In this document: positions 27,934 through 36,699 of the stretch, in pieces
Numbering within the stretch: position 1 is the stretch's first letter
Layout: each line of letters opens with the position of its first letter
Source of the DNA: Sphingomonas sp. IC-11
GTDB taxonomy: Bacteria; Pseudomonadota; Alphaproteobacteria; Sphingomonadales; Sphingomonadaceae
Length of the DNA: 64,000 nt
Assembly (NCBI RefSeq): GCF_021043365.1
Contig: NZ_JAJNDU010000001.1
Span: forward strand, 186,001-250,000
Direction: 5' to 3'
Made by a program: the position numbers and the translations under genes
Notes under the pieces: generated by a model
The model's input: the letters and a program-made list of their open reading frames with translations, nothing else
What the model was told of the DNA's origin: nothing
Database searches by the model: none

Positions 27934-29031
27934 ATGTCGGTCGATCAAAGCGACGCCTCACAGGCCTGCAAGCCGCAAACAGCACCGCTATTGGCGCGTG
28001 CCGCGGCTGCCGCCGTGCGGTCTGACGTCCATCTGGCCTCTGCCATTCAGGACTTTTTTCTGGCTGAGGGCGATCGGCTGGATGATCGAACCCGCGCCGC
28101 GACGGCGGCAACGCTGCGTGCCATCCTTCACTCCATTGCGCATGATCTGACCGGTCATGCGGCGGAGCAATTGGCCGGCCATGCCGTTGAACCCTGCACG
28201 GCGGCGCTGCCGCGCCATGCCGCGGCGGGCGCGCTGGTGCACCGCCTGTATGCATCGGGATTGTTGCGGGACCGCGGCTTGATGGAGGAACTGTTTGCGC
28301 AGGCCCGACAGGATATTCTGAGTGATGCGCTCCTCGTCAATCGCGCGCCGGGTGCGACGCCGTCATTCTTGCCGGCGCTGTCCGCCGGCAGCGATGAGGG
28401 GCTGGCGGATGCGGCCATCGCCTATCTGCACGCGGAGAACGCCCGGCGAGCCGGCGGCCGATCGGATGTGCCCGGCCCGCTTCGGGAACGCCTGACCTGG
28501 TGGGCCGCGGCTGTGCTTCGTGAGAAATGGTCTGGGGGCTCGTCGGGCCGAATCGCCATCGACCGTGCGATCGCTGGTGCGGCACAGCACAGCATCTCGG
28601 CGTACCGCGATGATGATCGTCTTGAGGCGATTGCAGATCGGCTCGCCGCCTTGCTTCGTCCCGGCGCCGCCGAACTGTCGGAGCGATTGGTCCAGTCGCT
28701 CGAAGAGGGGCATCTCGCGCTCTTTGTTGCGCTTTTGGCGCAGGTGCTAGCGGTCGATGCCCGCGAGATCCGGGCTTTGCTGCTCGATCCCGCCGGGGAG
28801 CAGCTGTCGCTTGCCCTTCGGGCGGCGGGCCTTGATCGTGCGGCCATTGCCCGCGTCGGATTTCTGCTCACCGAAGCCGATCCCCGCCGCGATATCGAGG
28901 CGTTCGCAGACACGCTGGACGTCGTCGCCATGATTGCGCCGGAGGAAGCCCTGGAAGGGCTGGCCCTGCTCACCTTGCCGACGGATTTTCGCGCGGCGGT
29001 GCGTGCGCTGGATCGTGCGGTGGCGCGGTGA
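27934..29031 (+). CDS. DUF2336 family protein
   Basis: The 365-residue all-helical protein is assigned by overall look to DUF2336, a family found mainly in alphaproteobacteria, often near two-component genes, and of unknown function. Visible features are SDVHLASAIQDFFLAEGDRLDD near the start and a repeated helical pattern later (SYRDDD-like AYRDDDRLEAIADRLA, and RVGFLLTEADPRRD). There are no membrane segments, so it should be cytosolic. ATG 27934 (MSVDQSD) was preferred over GTG 27910. Its stop overlaps the GTG of the kinase-like gene in GTGA, so the two are translationally coupled. Confidence 0.75.
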   Translation: MSVDQSDASQACKPQTAPLLARAAAAAVRSDVHLASAIQDFFLAEGDRLDDRTRAATAATLRAILHSIAHDLTGHAAEQLAGHAVEPCTAALPRHAAAGALVHRLYASGLLRDRGLMEELFAQARQDILSDALLVNRAPGATPSFLPALSAGSDEGLADAAIAYLHAENARRAGGRSDVPGPLRERLTWWAAAVLREKWSGGSSGRIAIDRAIAGAAQHSISAYRDDDRLEAIADRLAALLRPGAAELSERLVQSLEEGHLALFVALLAQVLAVDAREIRALLLDPAGEQLSLALRAAGLDRAAIARVGFLLTEADPRRDIEAFADTLDVVAMIAPEEALEGLALLTLPTDFRAAVRALDRAVAR

Positions 29032-30359
29032 TCGACGTTCCCGCCTTTACCGCGCGTCTGGATGGCAGTGACCGGCTGATCGAGGCCGATGCCCGCTTTG
29101 CCGCGCTCAACGAGCGTGCTGGCGGCGCTGTTGGCCGGCCGCTCGCCGCGCCGCCGCTTGCCGCGCTGGGCCGGCTGGCGCGCCGGCTCGGCATTCCGGT
29201 CGCGCGGGCAGTGACGATCGCGGATGCCGATCAGGATCTCGACTGTTGGGTTCACGCGTCACCGGCCGCGGAAGACGTCGTCCTCGCCATCTCGCTGATT
29301 CGTGAGCGCCCGGCCTGGCAGCCGTCCCCCTTCAGTGGCACAGTGCCGCCGCCCCCGGACGGCGACTGGACGTGGGAGGTCGATGCCCACTTGCGTATCC
29401 AGCAGCTGCTGATCGCGGCCGGGGTCTGCCACGGTGTCGATCCGGTTACCGCCCTGGGCCAGCCGCTGACCAAGCTGCTGTCGCTGCAAAGCAACCCGGA
29501 TGGGGTCGTGCCCTTGCTGGAAGCGGTGGCGTCGCTCGATGACTTCTCGAATCAACCTGCGGTTCTGAACGGCAGCGGCGCTCAGGTGATGCTCGCCGGC
29601 CATGTCCGGCTGGATCGCGGCGGTGGCTTCGGCGGGTTCGTCGGCGCCGCCTATCACCACAAGCTGTCCACCTTGCCGGATCCCCGCATCGGCGGTCTGT
29701 TCAATCACCGGCTCGACACCATCTTGCGGCGCCCGCTGGGGCAGATCGTCGCCAATGCCGACAGCATCAATGCGGGCGTGGATGGCGACATCGACTCGCA
29801 ATATGCCGACTATGCCGCCGATATCGCCAGCGCCGGCCGGCACCTCATGGGCTTGATCGACGATCTTTCGGACATTGAGGCGATTGAACGCGAGGATTTC
29901 ACCGTCGAGGATGAGGGCATCGATCTGGCGGACGTGACCCGCCGTGCCGCCGGCCTGTTGTCGGTACGGGCGGCCAATGCCGGCGTGACGATCGACCGCG
30001 GCGATCTGGACAGCGCCATGCCGGCGCACGGGGAGTTTCGCCGCACCCTGCAGATCATGGTCAATCTGATCGGCAATGCGGTGCGCTACTCGCCCCGCGA
30101 CGCCATCGTCTGGCTGCGGCTCCAGCGCGACAGCGACCGCGTCTACGCGATCGTCGCCGATCAGGGGAAAGGCATCGCGCTCGACGATCAGGAACGCATC
30201 TTTGCCAAGTTCGAGCGGGTCGATCCCGGCGAGCCCGGCGGAAGCGGGCTCGGCCTTTACATCGCCCGCCGTCTCGCCCACGCGATGGGCGGTGATCTGA
30301 CGGTCGATAGCGCGCCCGGCGAAGGCGCCCGATTCGTGCTGAGCTTGCCCGCCGCCTGA
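29028..30359 (+). CDS. PAS/histidine-kinase-like protein lacking the phosphoacceptor histidine
   Basis: The 443-residue soluble protein carries one or two PAS-like sensory segments (about 10-95 and 112-210), a dimerisation-type helical pair (about 222-290) and a complete-looking HATPase domain (N-box NLIGNAVRYSP, G1 DQGKGI, F-box FAKFERVD, G2 GGSGLGLYIARRLA). In the H-box, the normal F-x5-H-E-L-R-T-P-L reads F225-x5-T231-I-L-R-R-P-L, so the phosphoacceptor His is Thr (ACC at 29718-29720). The protein should bind ATP but not autophosphorylate at the usual place. The GTG start overlaps the DUF2336 stop. It ends the operon and converges on a glycosyltransferase gene. Confidence 0.85.
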   Translation: MIDVPAFTARLDGSDRLIEADARFAALNERAGGAVGRPLAAPPLAALGRLARRLGIPVARAVTIADADQDLDCWVHASPAAEDVVLAISLIRERPAWQPSPFSGTVPPPPDGDWTWEVDAHLRIQQLLIAAGVCHGVDPVTALGQPLTKLLSLQSNPDGVVPLLEAVASLDDFSNQPAVLNGSGAQVMLAGHVRLDRGGGFGGFVGAAYHHKLSTLPDPRIGGLFNHRLDTILRRPLGQIVANADSINAGVDGDIDSQYADYAADIASAGRHLMGLIDDLSDIEAIEREDFTVEDEGIDLADVTRRAAGLLSVRAANAGVTIDRGDLDSAMPAHGEFRRTLQIMVNLIGNAVRYSPRDAIVWLRLQRDSDRVYAIVADQGKGIALDDQERIFAKFERVDPGEPGGSGLGLYIARRLAHAMGGDLTVDSAPGEGARFVLSLPAA

Positions 30360-30461
30360 CCGCTCTACGCGAATGCTTGAACCTGGTGGCCGCGATCCGA
30401 AAGAATGCGGCCGAATGGACGCCGCAGGGCGGCCGCCGGCGGGCTGGAACAGGCCAAACTT

Positions 30462-30485
30462 CTCCGGATCACGCCCGCCCCGGAG
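30462..30485. terminator. Hairpin between convergent genes
   Basis: CTCCGG and CCGGAG pair around a 12-base loop, and a further GGCCGC / GCGGCC pair lies at 30388-30412. Both are in the 136-base gap between two convergent genes, where bidirectional termination is expected. No T run is present. Confidence 0.35.
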
Positions 30486-30495
30486 GAGCTTGGCG

Positions 30496-32286
30496 CTATT
30501 TCGAGGCTTGCTCGATCCGGAACAACCGCAATGGCGAACGCTTGGGCAGCGGCACCGGCGTCAACCAGTCGAACGTCTCGCCATGCGCCAGCCGGTCATA
30601 GAAGCCGCCAGGCGAGCGGTCCCGGTAAACCGTTGATTCCGCCATGTTCGGGCAAACCAGCATCAGCGTCGCGCCATGTTTCGTCATGATGGCGCGCGCC
30701 TGCTCTGGCGATCCCTTGAAGGCATGGTGGACATCAAGAATGGCGTCCCCGTTGCGGTGATACGGTCCGGCGACCGCATCATGATGGGTCAGCGTGATCA
30801 GCCGCGGCCCCAGATCGACAAAGGTGAAGATCGTCGTGCGGGGCAGCTGGTTCAGCGGCTCCATGGCAGGCACCGTCACGCACAGCCCCGTGGCACGATT
30901 GACCCTCTGAACATAGGGTTTGGGCCGGTCGATCGGCAGCGTGCGCAGCATAACCGTCGAAAAAGAGCCGGAAATCACCAAGAACACCGCGGCGCCGGCA
31001 AAGACCCGGACGAAGATCGACCGTTGCGCCAACAGCCAGGGCAAAAGGATGAAGGCGAGAGCCGTCACGCCCGGCACCGCCATGAGCTGCGCCGCGGCGC
31101 CGGCCCTGACCTGCCACAGCAGCATGGCTGCAGAGAATAGCGCAAACAGGCTGACACAGGCCCATCCCGCAAAGCTGTCGCCGCGTCGCGCGCGCCACGT
31201 CGCTACTCCCGCCCCGATCAGCCCCATCACCGGCAACGCGGCGAGCGGAAAAGCGGTGCGGAACGGATGCCGGTAAATCGGCTTCGCCTCGCGCACGTTG
31301 CTCAGCCAGCTGGTGTAAAGCTCGTCCGAAACCTGCTCCGGTCGTGCGAGGCACTGCGGAAACATCCCCGCGAATGCGCCGGCGATGGCGCCGCCGACAA
31401 TCACGGCGAGCAACAGCCGGACCCTGCGATCAGCAGGCGACAGCATTGCGAGCAGCGCGAGGCCCGCCCCCGCCGCGACAAAGACGCTCAGCCAGATCGG
31501 CGTGAGCGCATCGCACCGCATCACCCGGTTAGCTTCCGAGGCGAAGACCACGTACCCCGCCGCACATCCGCCGCCCAGCGCCAGCGCATAGCTCATCAGG
31601 CGCGGCCGCTGCGCTGAATCTCCAATCCAGCGCAGGGCAATGATCGCGCCCGCCATCGCGCAATAAGGCAACATCTCAAGCCCGATCGCTAGCGACACCG
31701 CGCTCGCCAACCCGACGATCGCACCGCCGCGCGCGCCTTTGGGATCGCACAGCCCGGCTACCGTCAGGCTAAGCATCGCCAGCTGCCAGCCATGATGGTC
31801 GATACGGTCGGGCATGAACATCGTCAGGGCGACCGTGGAGCTCATCATGAAGATGATCGCGAGCGGCCATGCGAGCGGCGCCACCAACCTGCGTACGGTG
31901 GCACCCAGCGAAACCAGCACGATGCCGAGCGGCAGGAGCGGCGCGATGCCGCAAGCGAGCTTCTCTGCCTCCGCAACGCCGACGAACGGGCGCAGGAGCA
32001 GGATCAGTCCGGCGATGGGAAGATCGACGATGCGCGACCAGTGAATGTCGAAACCGTGTGGCGGATTGAGCCGGTAGTTGCGCAGGTCATACCAGCCCTG
32101 ACCGTCGAGCAGCGCACGCACCTGCATCAAGCGCATGTTATCGTCGGTATCCCCCAGCGAGAGCCAGTGGATCGCCGCCCAGCGCTTCCAGACGTAGAAG
32201 ATCGCGATCACCACCCAGGCTATGGTGGTCAATTTGATCCAGTGCCGGTCCAGCTCGTTGGCAAGCGGTTTTAGTCGGTTGTTCAC
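30496..32286 (-). CDS. GT-C-type membrane glycosyltransferase-like protein
   Basis: The 596-residue protein has about 11 membrane helices. A first periplasmic loop carries LGDTDDNMRLMQVRALLDG, an acidic DxD-like site typical of GT-C enzymes that use polyprenyl-phosphate sugars, then HWSRIVDLPIAG. A soluble C-terminal domain of about 130 residues follows (LPRTTIFTFVDLG, LMLVCPNMAES). Related sphingomonad proteins have sometimes been labelled AcrB/D/F family, which the topology does not support. It starts at GTG 32286 with GAGGGAAG upstream. With gtrA, a methyltransferase and a GtrB-like GT2 next door, it is the likely transferase that adds the sugar to a surface glycan. The acceptor is unknown. 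Confidence 0.72.
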   Translation of the reverse strand: MNNRLKPLANELDRHWIKLTTIAWVVIAIFYVWKRWAAIHWLSLGDTDDNMRLMQVRALLDGQGWYDLRNYRLNPPHGFDIHWSRIVDLPIAGLILLLRPFVGVAEAEKLACGIAPLLPLGIVLVSLGATVRRLVAPLAWPLAIIFMMSSTVALTMFMPDRIDHHGWQLAMLSLTVAGLCDPKGARGGAIVGLASAVSLAIGLEMLPYCAMAGAIIALRWIGDSAQRPRLMSYALALGGGCAAGYVVFASEANRVMRCDALTPIWLSVFVAAGAGLALLAMLSPADRRVRLLLAVIVGGAIAGAFAGMFPQCLARPEQVSDELYTSWLSNVREAKPIYRHPFRTAFPLAALPVMGLIGAGVATWRARRGDSFAGWACVSLFALFSAAMLLWQVRAGAAAQLMAVPGVTALAFILLPWLLAQRSIFVRVFAGAAVFLVISGSFSTVMLRTLPIDRPKPYVQRVNRATGLCVTVPAMEPLNQLPRTTIFTFVDLGPRLITLTHHDAVAGPYHRNGDAILDVHHAFKGSPEQARAIMTKHGATLMLVCPNMAESTVYRDRSPGGFYDRLAHGETFDWLTPVPLPKRSPLRLFRIEQASK

Positions 32287-32390
32287 GGGGCTTCCCTCGC
32301 CGGCGTCGGGGCACTAGACGCCCGCCACATTCAATTGCTCGCTCTGGCTAGTTGAAAGGCACCACTTCTCTTCGGCCACGGAAAAGGGCA

Positions 32391-32420
32391 GGGCTTTGAC
32401 AGGCTCAGCCTGAGCGGGCT
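32391..32420. repeat. Dispersed palindromic repeat, diverged copy
   Basis: The stretch with GACAGGCTCAGCCTGAGCGG is a variant of the repeat family seen at 16955-16981 and 40717-40738, here with a GCTCAG-C-CTGAGC palindrome. It lies in the 179-base divergent gap between the GT-C gene and gtrA, which otherwise must hold both promoters. Confidence 0.5.
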
Positions 32421-32465
32421 GTTCGTGGCGCTCGCCTCTAGCTGAGGCGGCACAAAGGGCAAGGC

Positions 32466-32885
32466 GTGGACGCAATCCGCAAAAGACATGCATCCGGAAT
32501 GCAGGATACCTTCTGGCAGCTGGTCCGCTTCGGCATAGCGGGGGGGCTCGCCACGGTGTGCTATGCCGCCGTCTATTCGCCGCTTGCTGCGCTCGAGATC
32601 ACGTCCGAACAGGTGGCGAATATCTGCGGCTATCTGGTCGCGATGTCGTCCGGCTACGTGCTCCACAGCAAGTGGAGCTTCCGCGGCCATGGCGCATCCG
32701 CCACCAGTTCGATGCCCAAGTTTTTTGCCGTGTCGCTGGTCAGCTATGCCGTGAACACCTTCTGGGTGTGGCTACTGACTGATGATGCGATGTTCGCCGG
32801 CGCTTGGTGGTGGCCGCTCATCCCGATCGTTCTGGTGACGCCGCTTGTCACCTTTGCACTCAATCGTTTGTGGGTATTCGCCTGA
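32466..32885 (+). CDS. GtrA family membrane protein
   Basis: This 139-residue protein has four membrane helices and the GtrA signature: FGIAGGLATVCYAAVY in helix 1, HSKWSFRG in the loop and FALNRLWVF at the end. GtrA proteins are thought to help flip polyprenyl-phosphate-linked sugars across the inner membrane. The start is GTG 32466 with AAGG close upstream; ATG 32499 is an alternative. Its stop shares bases with the ATG of the methyltransferase gene (TGATG). Confidence 0.88.
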   Translation: MDAIRKRHASGMQDTFWQLVRFGIAGGLATVCYAAVYSPLAALEITSEQVANICGYLVAMSSGYVLHSKWSFRGHGASATSSMPKFFAVSLVSYAVNTFWVWLLTDDAMFAGAWWWPLIPIVLVTPLVTFALNRLWVFA

Positions 32886-33613
32886 TGGATCGTCGCGTCT
32901 ATGACCGCATGGCTGAGCATGATTCCACCCACTGGTGGTACCGTGCGCGCCGTGACATTCTGTCCGACTATCTGAGCCGCGAAGCACGGCTCCCGGCGCA
33001 AGCGCGCATCCTCGAGATTGGCTGCGGTACTGGCCACAATTTGCCGATGCTTGCGCAGTTCGGCACCGTGGATGCCATTGAGATCGATCCCGCCGCCCGG
33101 GATGTGGCCGGAAAGCGCCTGGGGAAGCCGGTCGGCGACGCCCCGCTGCCCGCGCTGCCCGGTGTTCCGCACGGCCAATATGATCTGATCGCCGTGCTCG
33201 ATGTGGTGGAGCATATCGAAGACGATGTCGCCGCCCTTCGTGCAATGCGGGAACGGCTGGCCCCCGGGGGCAAGATCCTCATCACCGTGCCTGCGCATCA
33301 GTGGATGTGGAGCGCCCATGACGTGGTGAACCATCACCACCGGCGCTATTCGAAAAGCAGTCTTCGCCAGGCGATCCTGGCCGCAGGCCTTCTTCCGCGC
33401 AAGCTTGGCTATTTCAATTCGTTGCTGTTCCCGCTTGCGGCGGGCGCCCGGCTTGCGGGCCGAGTGACGGGGCGGGACGACAGCGATGATACGCCGCCTC
33501 CAGGCCCCGTGAACGCGCTGTTCGAGACCATCTTCCGCATCGAACGCCATCTGGTCGGACGAGTGCCCATGCCTCCTGGCGTGTCGATCCTGACCCTGGC
33601 GGAGCCCGCCTGA
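32885..33613 (+). CDS. Class I SAM-dependent methyltransferase
   Basis: The 242-residue product has the S-adenosylmethionine-binding motif ILEIGCGTGHNLPML (about residues 40-54), the acidic second strand DAIEIDPAA, and LIAVLDVVEHIEDD. Later PAHQWMWSAHDVVNHHHRRYS is typical of methyltransferases found in polysaccharide loci. The ATG at 32885 overlaps the gtrA stop, so the two are coupled. It probably methylates a sugar or lipid intermediate of the neighbouring glycan system, but the substrate is not visible. Confidence 0.87.
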   Translation: MDRRVYDRMAEHDSTHWWYRARRDILSDYLSREARLPAQARILEIGCGTGHNLPMLAQFGTVDAIEIDPAARDVAGKRLGKPVGDAPLPALPGVPHGQYDLIAVLDVVEHIEDDVAALRAMRERLAPGGKILITVPAHQWMWSAHDVVNHHHRRYSKSSLRQAILAAGLLPRKLGYFNSLLFPLAAGARLAGRVTGRDDSDDTPPPGPVNALFETIFRIERHLVGRVPMPPGVSILTLAEPA

Positions 33614-33646
33614 CGAACGAGGTGGCCGCGATGGACGCGGGGGCGC

Positions 33647-34663
33647 TTATGCGCGGTCTTCGTCCACCACTTCACTGTGCGGAATGCGCGTGCGTGCGGC
33701 CTGGAAGCCCAGTGTCGACCGGCGATGGACGGTGCCAGCGATGTCCGCCACGAGATAAAGCGGCCGGCGCTTCGACTCGATGTACAGGCGCCCGATATAC
33801 TCGCCGATCATGCCGAGCACGAACATCTGAACCGCGCTGAGCACCGTCACCACCAACATGGTGGACGTCCAGCCCTGCACCGGGCTGCCGTCGAAATAAC
33901 CCCACAAGATATAAACCAGCAGCAGAACCGACGCGCCCGCCAGTGCGACGGAGGCGTGGCTGGCGAAGCGCAGCGGCGCGGTTGAGAAGCCGGTTACCGC
34001 GTCAAAGGCCAACCGCAGCATGCGTGACAGGGGGTAGTTGGTTTCCCCTGCGTGCCGCTCCGCGCGATCATATGGGAACGGGACTTGGCGAAAGCCGATC
34101 CACGCCACCATGCCCCGAATGAACCGCGCCTGTTCAGGCAGCGCAAGCAGGGCGTCCAGCGCGCGGCGGGTCATGAGGCGGAAATCGCCCGTGTCCAGCG
34201 GGATGGGGGTGTCGGTGAGCCGATCAAGAACCCGGTAGAAAGCCGCTGCCGTCGCTTTCTTGAACAGGGTTTCGCCGGCGCGCTTGCGCCGCACTGCATA
34301 GACGACGTCCGCGCCTTCCCGCTCCATGGTTTCCCGCATGGCTGTCACCAGCTCGGGCGGATCCTGAAGATCGGCGTCGATGATGAGGATCTGCTCGCCC
34401 GAACACAGGTCCAGCCCGGCGGTGAGTGCCAGTTGATGGCCATGGTTGCGGGACAGGTTGATCGCCGCAAGCCTTGGGTCTGCTACGGCGAGTTGCTGCA
34501 TGATCGGCCAGCTCGCATCGCGAGAACCGTCGTTGATGAGGATGATCTCGTGATCCTCGCCCACGGCGGCCATGGCGGCCGCGGAAATCCGCTGGTGCAG
34601 CAGGGGCAGAGTGGCTGCTTCATTGTAGCAGGGTACGACGATCGAGAGTGCGGGACGGTGCAT
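33647..34663 (-). CDS. GT2 family polyprenyl-phosphate glycosyltransferase (GtrB/DPM1-like)
   Basis: This 338-residue enzyme has an N-terminal GT2 domain (LSIVVPCYNEAATLPLL, LINDGSRD, and the metal site LIIDADLQDPPEL) and two C-terminal membrane helices (about 240-260 and 275-295). That is the layout of GtrB and dolichol-phosphate mannose synthases, which load a sugar onto undecaprenyl phosphate on the cytoplasmic face. It converges on the methyltransferase gene with 33 bases between. With GtrA as flippase and the GT-C protein as transferase, it completes a three-part decoration pathway. Confidence 0.92.
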   Translation of the reverse strand: MHRPALSIVVPCYNEAATLPLLHQRISAAAMAAVGEDHEIILINDGSRDASWPIMQQLAVADPRLAAINLSRNHGHQLALTAGLDLCSGEQILIIDADLQDPPELVTAMRETMEREGADVVYAVRRKRAGETLFKKATAAAFYRVLDRLTDTPIPLDTGDFRLMTRRALDALLALPEQARFIRGMVAWIGFRQVPFPYDRAERHAGETNYPLSRMLRLAFDAVTGFSTAPLRFASHASVALAGASVLLLVYILWGYFDGSPVQGWTSTMLVVTVLSAVQMFVLGMIGEYIGRLYIESKRRPLYLVADIAGTVHRRSTLGFQAARTRIPHSEVVDEDRA

Positions 34664-34715
34664 GATCGCCGCGATCTACAGACCGCCCCGCACGAAATCA
34701 CGTGGAAGTTGCGCC

Positions 34716-36530
34716 TCAGGCGCGCGCTTGTTCCTCCACCAGCCGTTCGAGGATCGTCAGCGGCACCGCGCCATACTGAAGCACCTCATGGAATTGCTTC
34801 AGGTCGAAGCGATCGCCGCGGATCCGTTGTGCACGTTCGCGTGCGCGCACCCAGGCGGCGTGTCCCACCTTGTAGCTGCACGCCTGCCCCGGCTGGGTGC
34901 AGTAACGCTCAACCTCGCGCTGGGAACGCGGCTGCGCGAAGCCGACGGTCTGGACCATGTAGTCGGTTGCCTGTTCGCGGGTCCACCGCTTGGTATGAAG
35001 GCCCGTGTCCACCACCAGCCGCGCGGCGCGGAACAGATAGCTCTGCAGGAAGCCGGCGCGCTCCAGATCGTCGGCATAGCCGCCAAGCTCGTCGGCCACG
35101 CTCTCCGCGTAAAGCGCCCAGCCTTCCGAATAGGCGCTGAAGAAGCTGAGGTTACGCAGCAGCGGCTGCGGCGCCTTTTGCGCAATCGAGATCTGCAGGT
35201 GATGTCCCGGCACGCCTTCGTGATACGTGAGGCTCGGCAGCGAATACTTCGGCCAGTCTCCGACGCTCTTCAGGTTGATCCAGTAGATTGCCGGACGCGA
35301 ACCATCGAGCGCGGCGCGGCTGTAATAGCCATTGGAGGCGCCGTCCTGAATCTCCACGGGCACAGCGCGGATGTCCAGCGGCTCGCTCGGCGGGTTGATA
35401 AAGGCTTGGCCCAGCTTTGCCGTCAACGCCGCATTCCCCTCGTTGAGGCTCTTGATCAACGCCACCCGCCCTTCGGGCGTGTCGGGGTAAAGCTGGTCGG
35501 CCCGCACGTTCAGCTCGTTGAGCCGTGCACCGACATTGCCCTTGGTTAGACCCTGCTTCTTCAGGATTGCGTCCAGCTGGGCAGTGATCTCTGCCACCTG
35601 GTCGAGGCCCATCTTGTGGACCTCGTCGGGCGTAAACTTGGTGGTGGTGGCCTGTTCCAGCGCGGCTGCGTAAATCGCGCCGCCCTGCGGGATGTCCCAA
35701 ATGCCTGCCGAGTTGCGCGCCTTTGGTCGAAGCGATTTGATGAGCGCGATCTGCCGATCCAGCGCTGGATAGATGTCTGCTTCGACGATCCGGGCTGCGC
35801 GCGCCTGCCAGTCGCCCGGGATGTTTTTGGCGGCAGCGCGCTTTGCGACGGATTGGGCCAGGCCGCTTTCGGCCGCAGTGGGGGAGCGCAGCTTCGCCAT
35901 CTGGACGAGCGTTAGATCGAGCGAGAAATCGGGGGCAAGGTAGCCGCGCGCTGCCTCTTCCTTCTGATCGGCGGTCTCCTGATCCAGCCGCTTGGCGAAG
36001 GCGCCCAGCCGATCAAGATAAGCCTCGCAATCCTCAGCGTTGTTGATCGTGTGAGCCGAGTTTAGAAAGTCGGGTGTCGAGAAATAGCTGCCGCCTTGCT
36101 GAAAGATGGTGAAGGGGCGCTGCACGCCATCCAGCTTGAACCGGTCATAGGGAATGGCCCGGGTTTCCAGCGAATACAGAACGACCTCGCGATCCAGCTT
36201 TGACCGGGGCGATAGGGGCGCGGGATCAACCGCCCGAACTGCCGCGATAGCCTGCTTGAGCTCCGCTCGTGCTGCGGCCTTGCCGGCTGGAGAGCTGTCC
36301 GCGAGCCGCCGCTTGAGGGCGGCATTGGCGCCCTTGTCCATGCCCAGCGACGTTGCGAGCTCGGGCGAACGCTGGAGCGTTTGTGCGAACACCTTGTCGA
36401 ACAGCGTGTTCAGCTTCGCATCGGCGGGGTTCGCCGGCGTGGCGGCAGTACGCTGAGCACGAAGGGCTTCGGGAACCAGGGCGAAAGCGGACGCTGCGCT
36501 GGCGGACGCGAGGAAGGTACGGCGATCCAA
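34716..36530 (-). CDS. DUF885 family secreted metallohydrolase
   Basis: The product is about 604 residues with a Tat-type leader (LDRRTFLASASAASAF) at the N-terminus, so it is probably exported folded. The DUF885 signature YHEGVPGHHLQ, an HExxH-like zinc site, lies around residue 420; other family parts are SPELATSLG and GWALYAESVADELGGY. No ATG fits: TTG 36530 is preceded by AAAGG nine bases upstream, while TTG 36563 would add 11 residues. The substrate is unknown; relatives are treated as carboxypeptidase-like enzymes. The gene is monocistronic or follows relA/spoT by 136-169 bases. Confidence 0.88.
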   Translation of the reverse strand: MDRRTFLASASAASAFALVPEALRAQRTAATPANPADAKLNTLFDKVFAQTLQRSPELATSLGMDKGANAALKRRLADSSPAGKAAARAELKQAIAAVRAVDPAPLSPRSKLDREVVLYSLETRAIPYDRFKLDGVQRPFTIFQQGGSYFSTPDFLNSAHTINNAEDCEAYLDRLGAFAKRLDQETADQKEEAARGYLAPDFSLDLTLVQMAKLRSPTAAESGLAQSVAKRAAAKNIPGDWQARAARIVEADIYPALDRQIALIKSLRPKARNSAGIWDIPQGGAIYAAALEQATTTKFTPDEVHKMGLDQVAEITAQLDAILKKQGLTKGNVGARLNELNVRADQLYPDTPEGRVALIKSLNEGNAALTAKLGQAFINPPSEPLDIRAVPVEIQDGASNGYYSRAALDGSRPAIYWINLKSVGDWPKYSLPSLTYHEGVPGHHLQISIAQKAPQPLLRNLSFFSAYSEGWALYAESVADELGGYADDLERAGFLQSYLFRAARLVVDTGLHTKRWTREQATDYMVQTVGFAQPRSQREVERYCTQPGQACSYKVGHAAWVRARERAQRIRGDRFDLKQFHEVLQYGAVPLTILERLVEEQARA

Positions 36531-36699
36531 GGGCTTGTGCCTTTCACTGAGGTAGCGACACAATCCTAGTCATGGCAGTCATGATGCCGCAAGTGAGCGC
36601 GGCAGCTTTCTCCACCATCGGCGGCGACGCGATAAGAGCGCCCCTTTGCCGCCGCCTTTGTGGCAGGCGCCTGCAAGCAGCCGTGTGTCGTGGCCTTGA

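Noticed and set aside
30496..32286. AcrB/AcrD/AcrF-type efflux pump label for this membrane protein
   Set aside because: At 596 residues with about 11 helices, an early DxD-like loop and a soluble C-terminal domain, it does not resemble an RND pump, which is about 1000 residues with two large periplasmic loops.
36564..36699. Possible small gene between the DUF885 gene and relA/spoT
   Set aside because: The short plus-strand frames here are Arg/Ala-rich, lack a ribosome-binding site and run into relA/spoT on the other strand.
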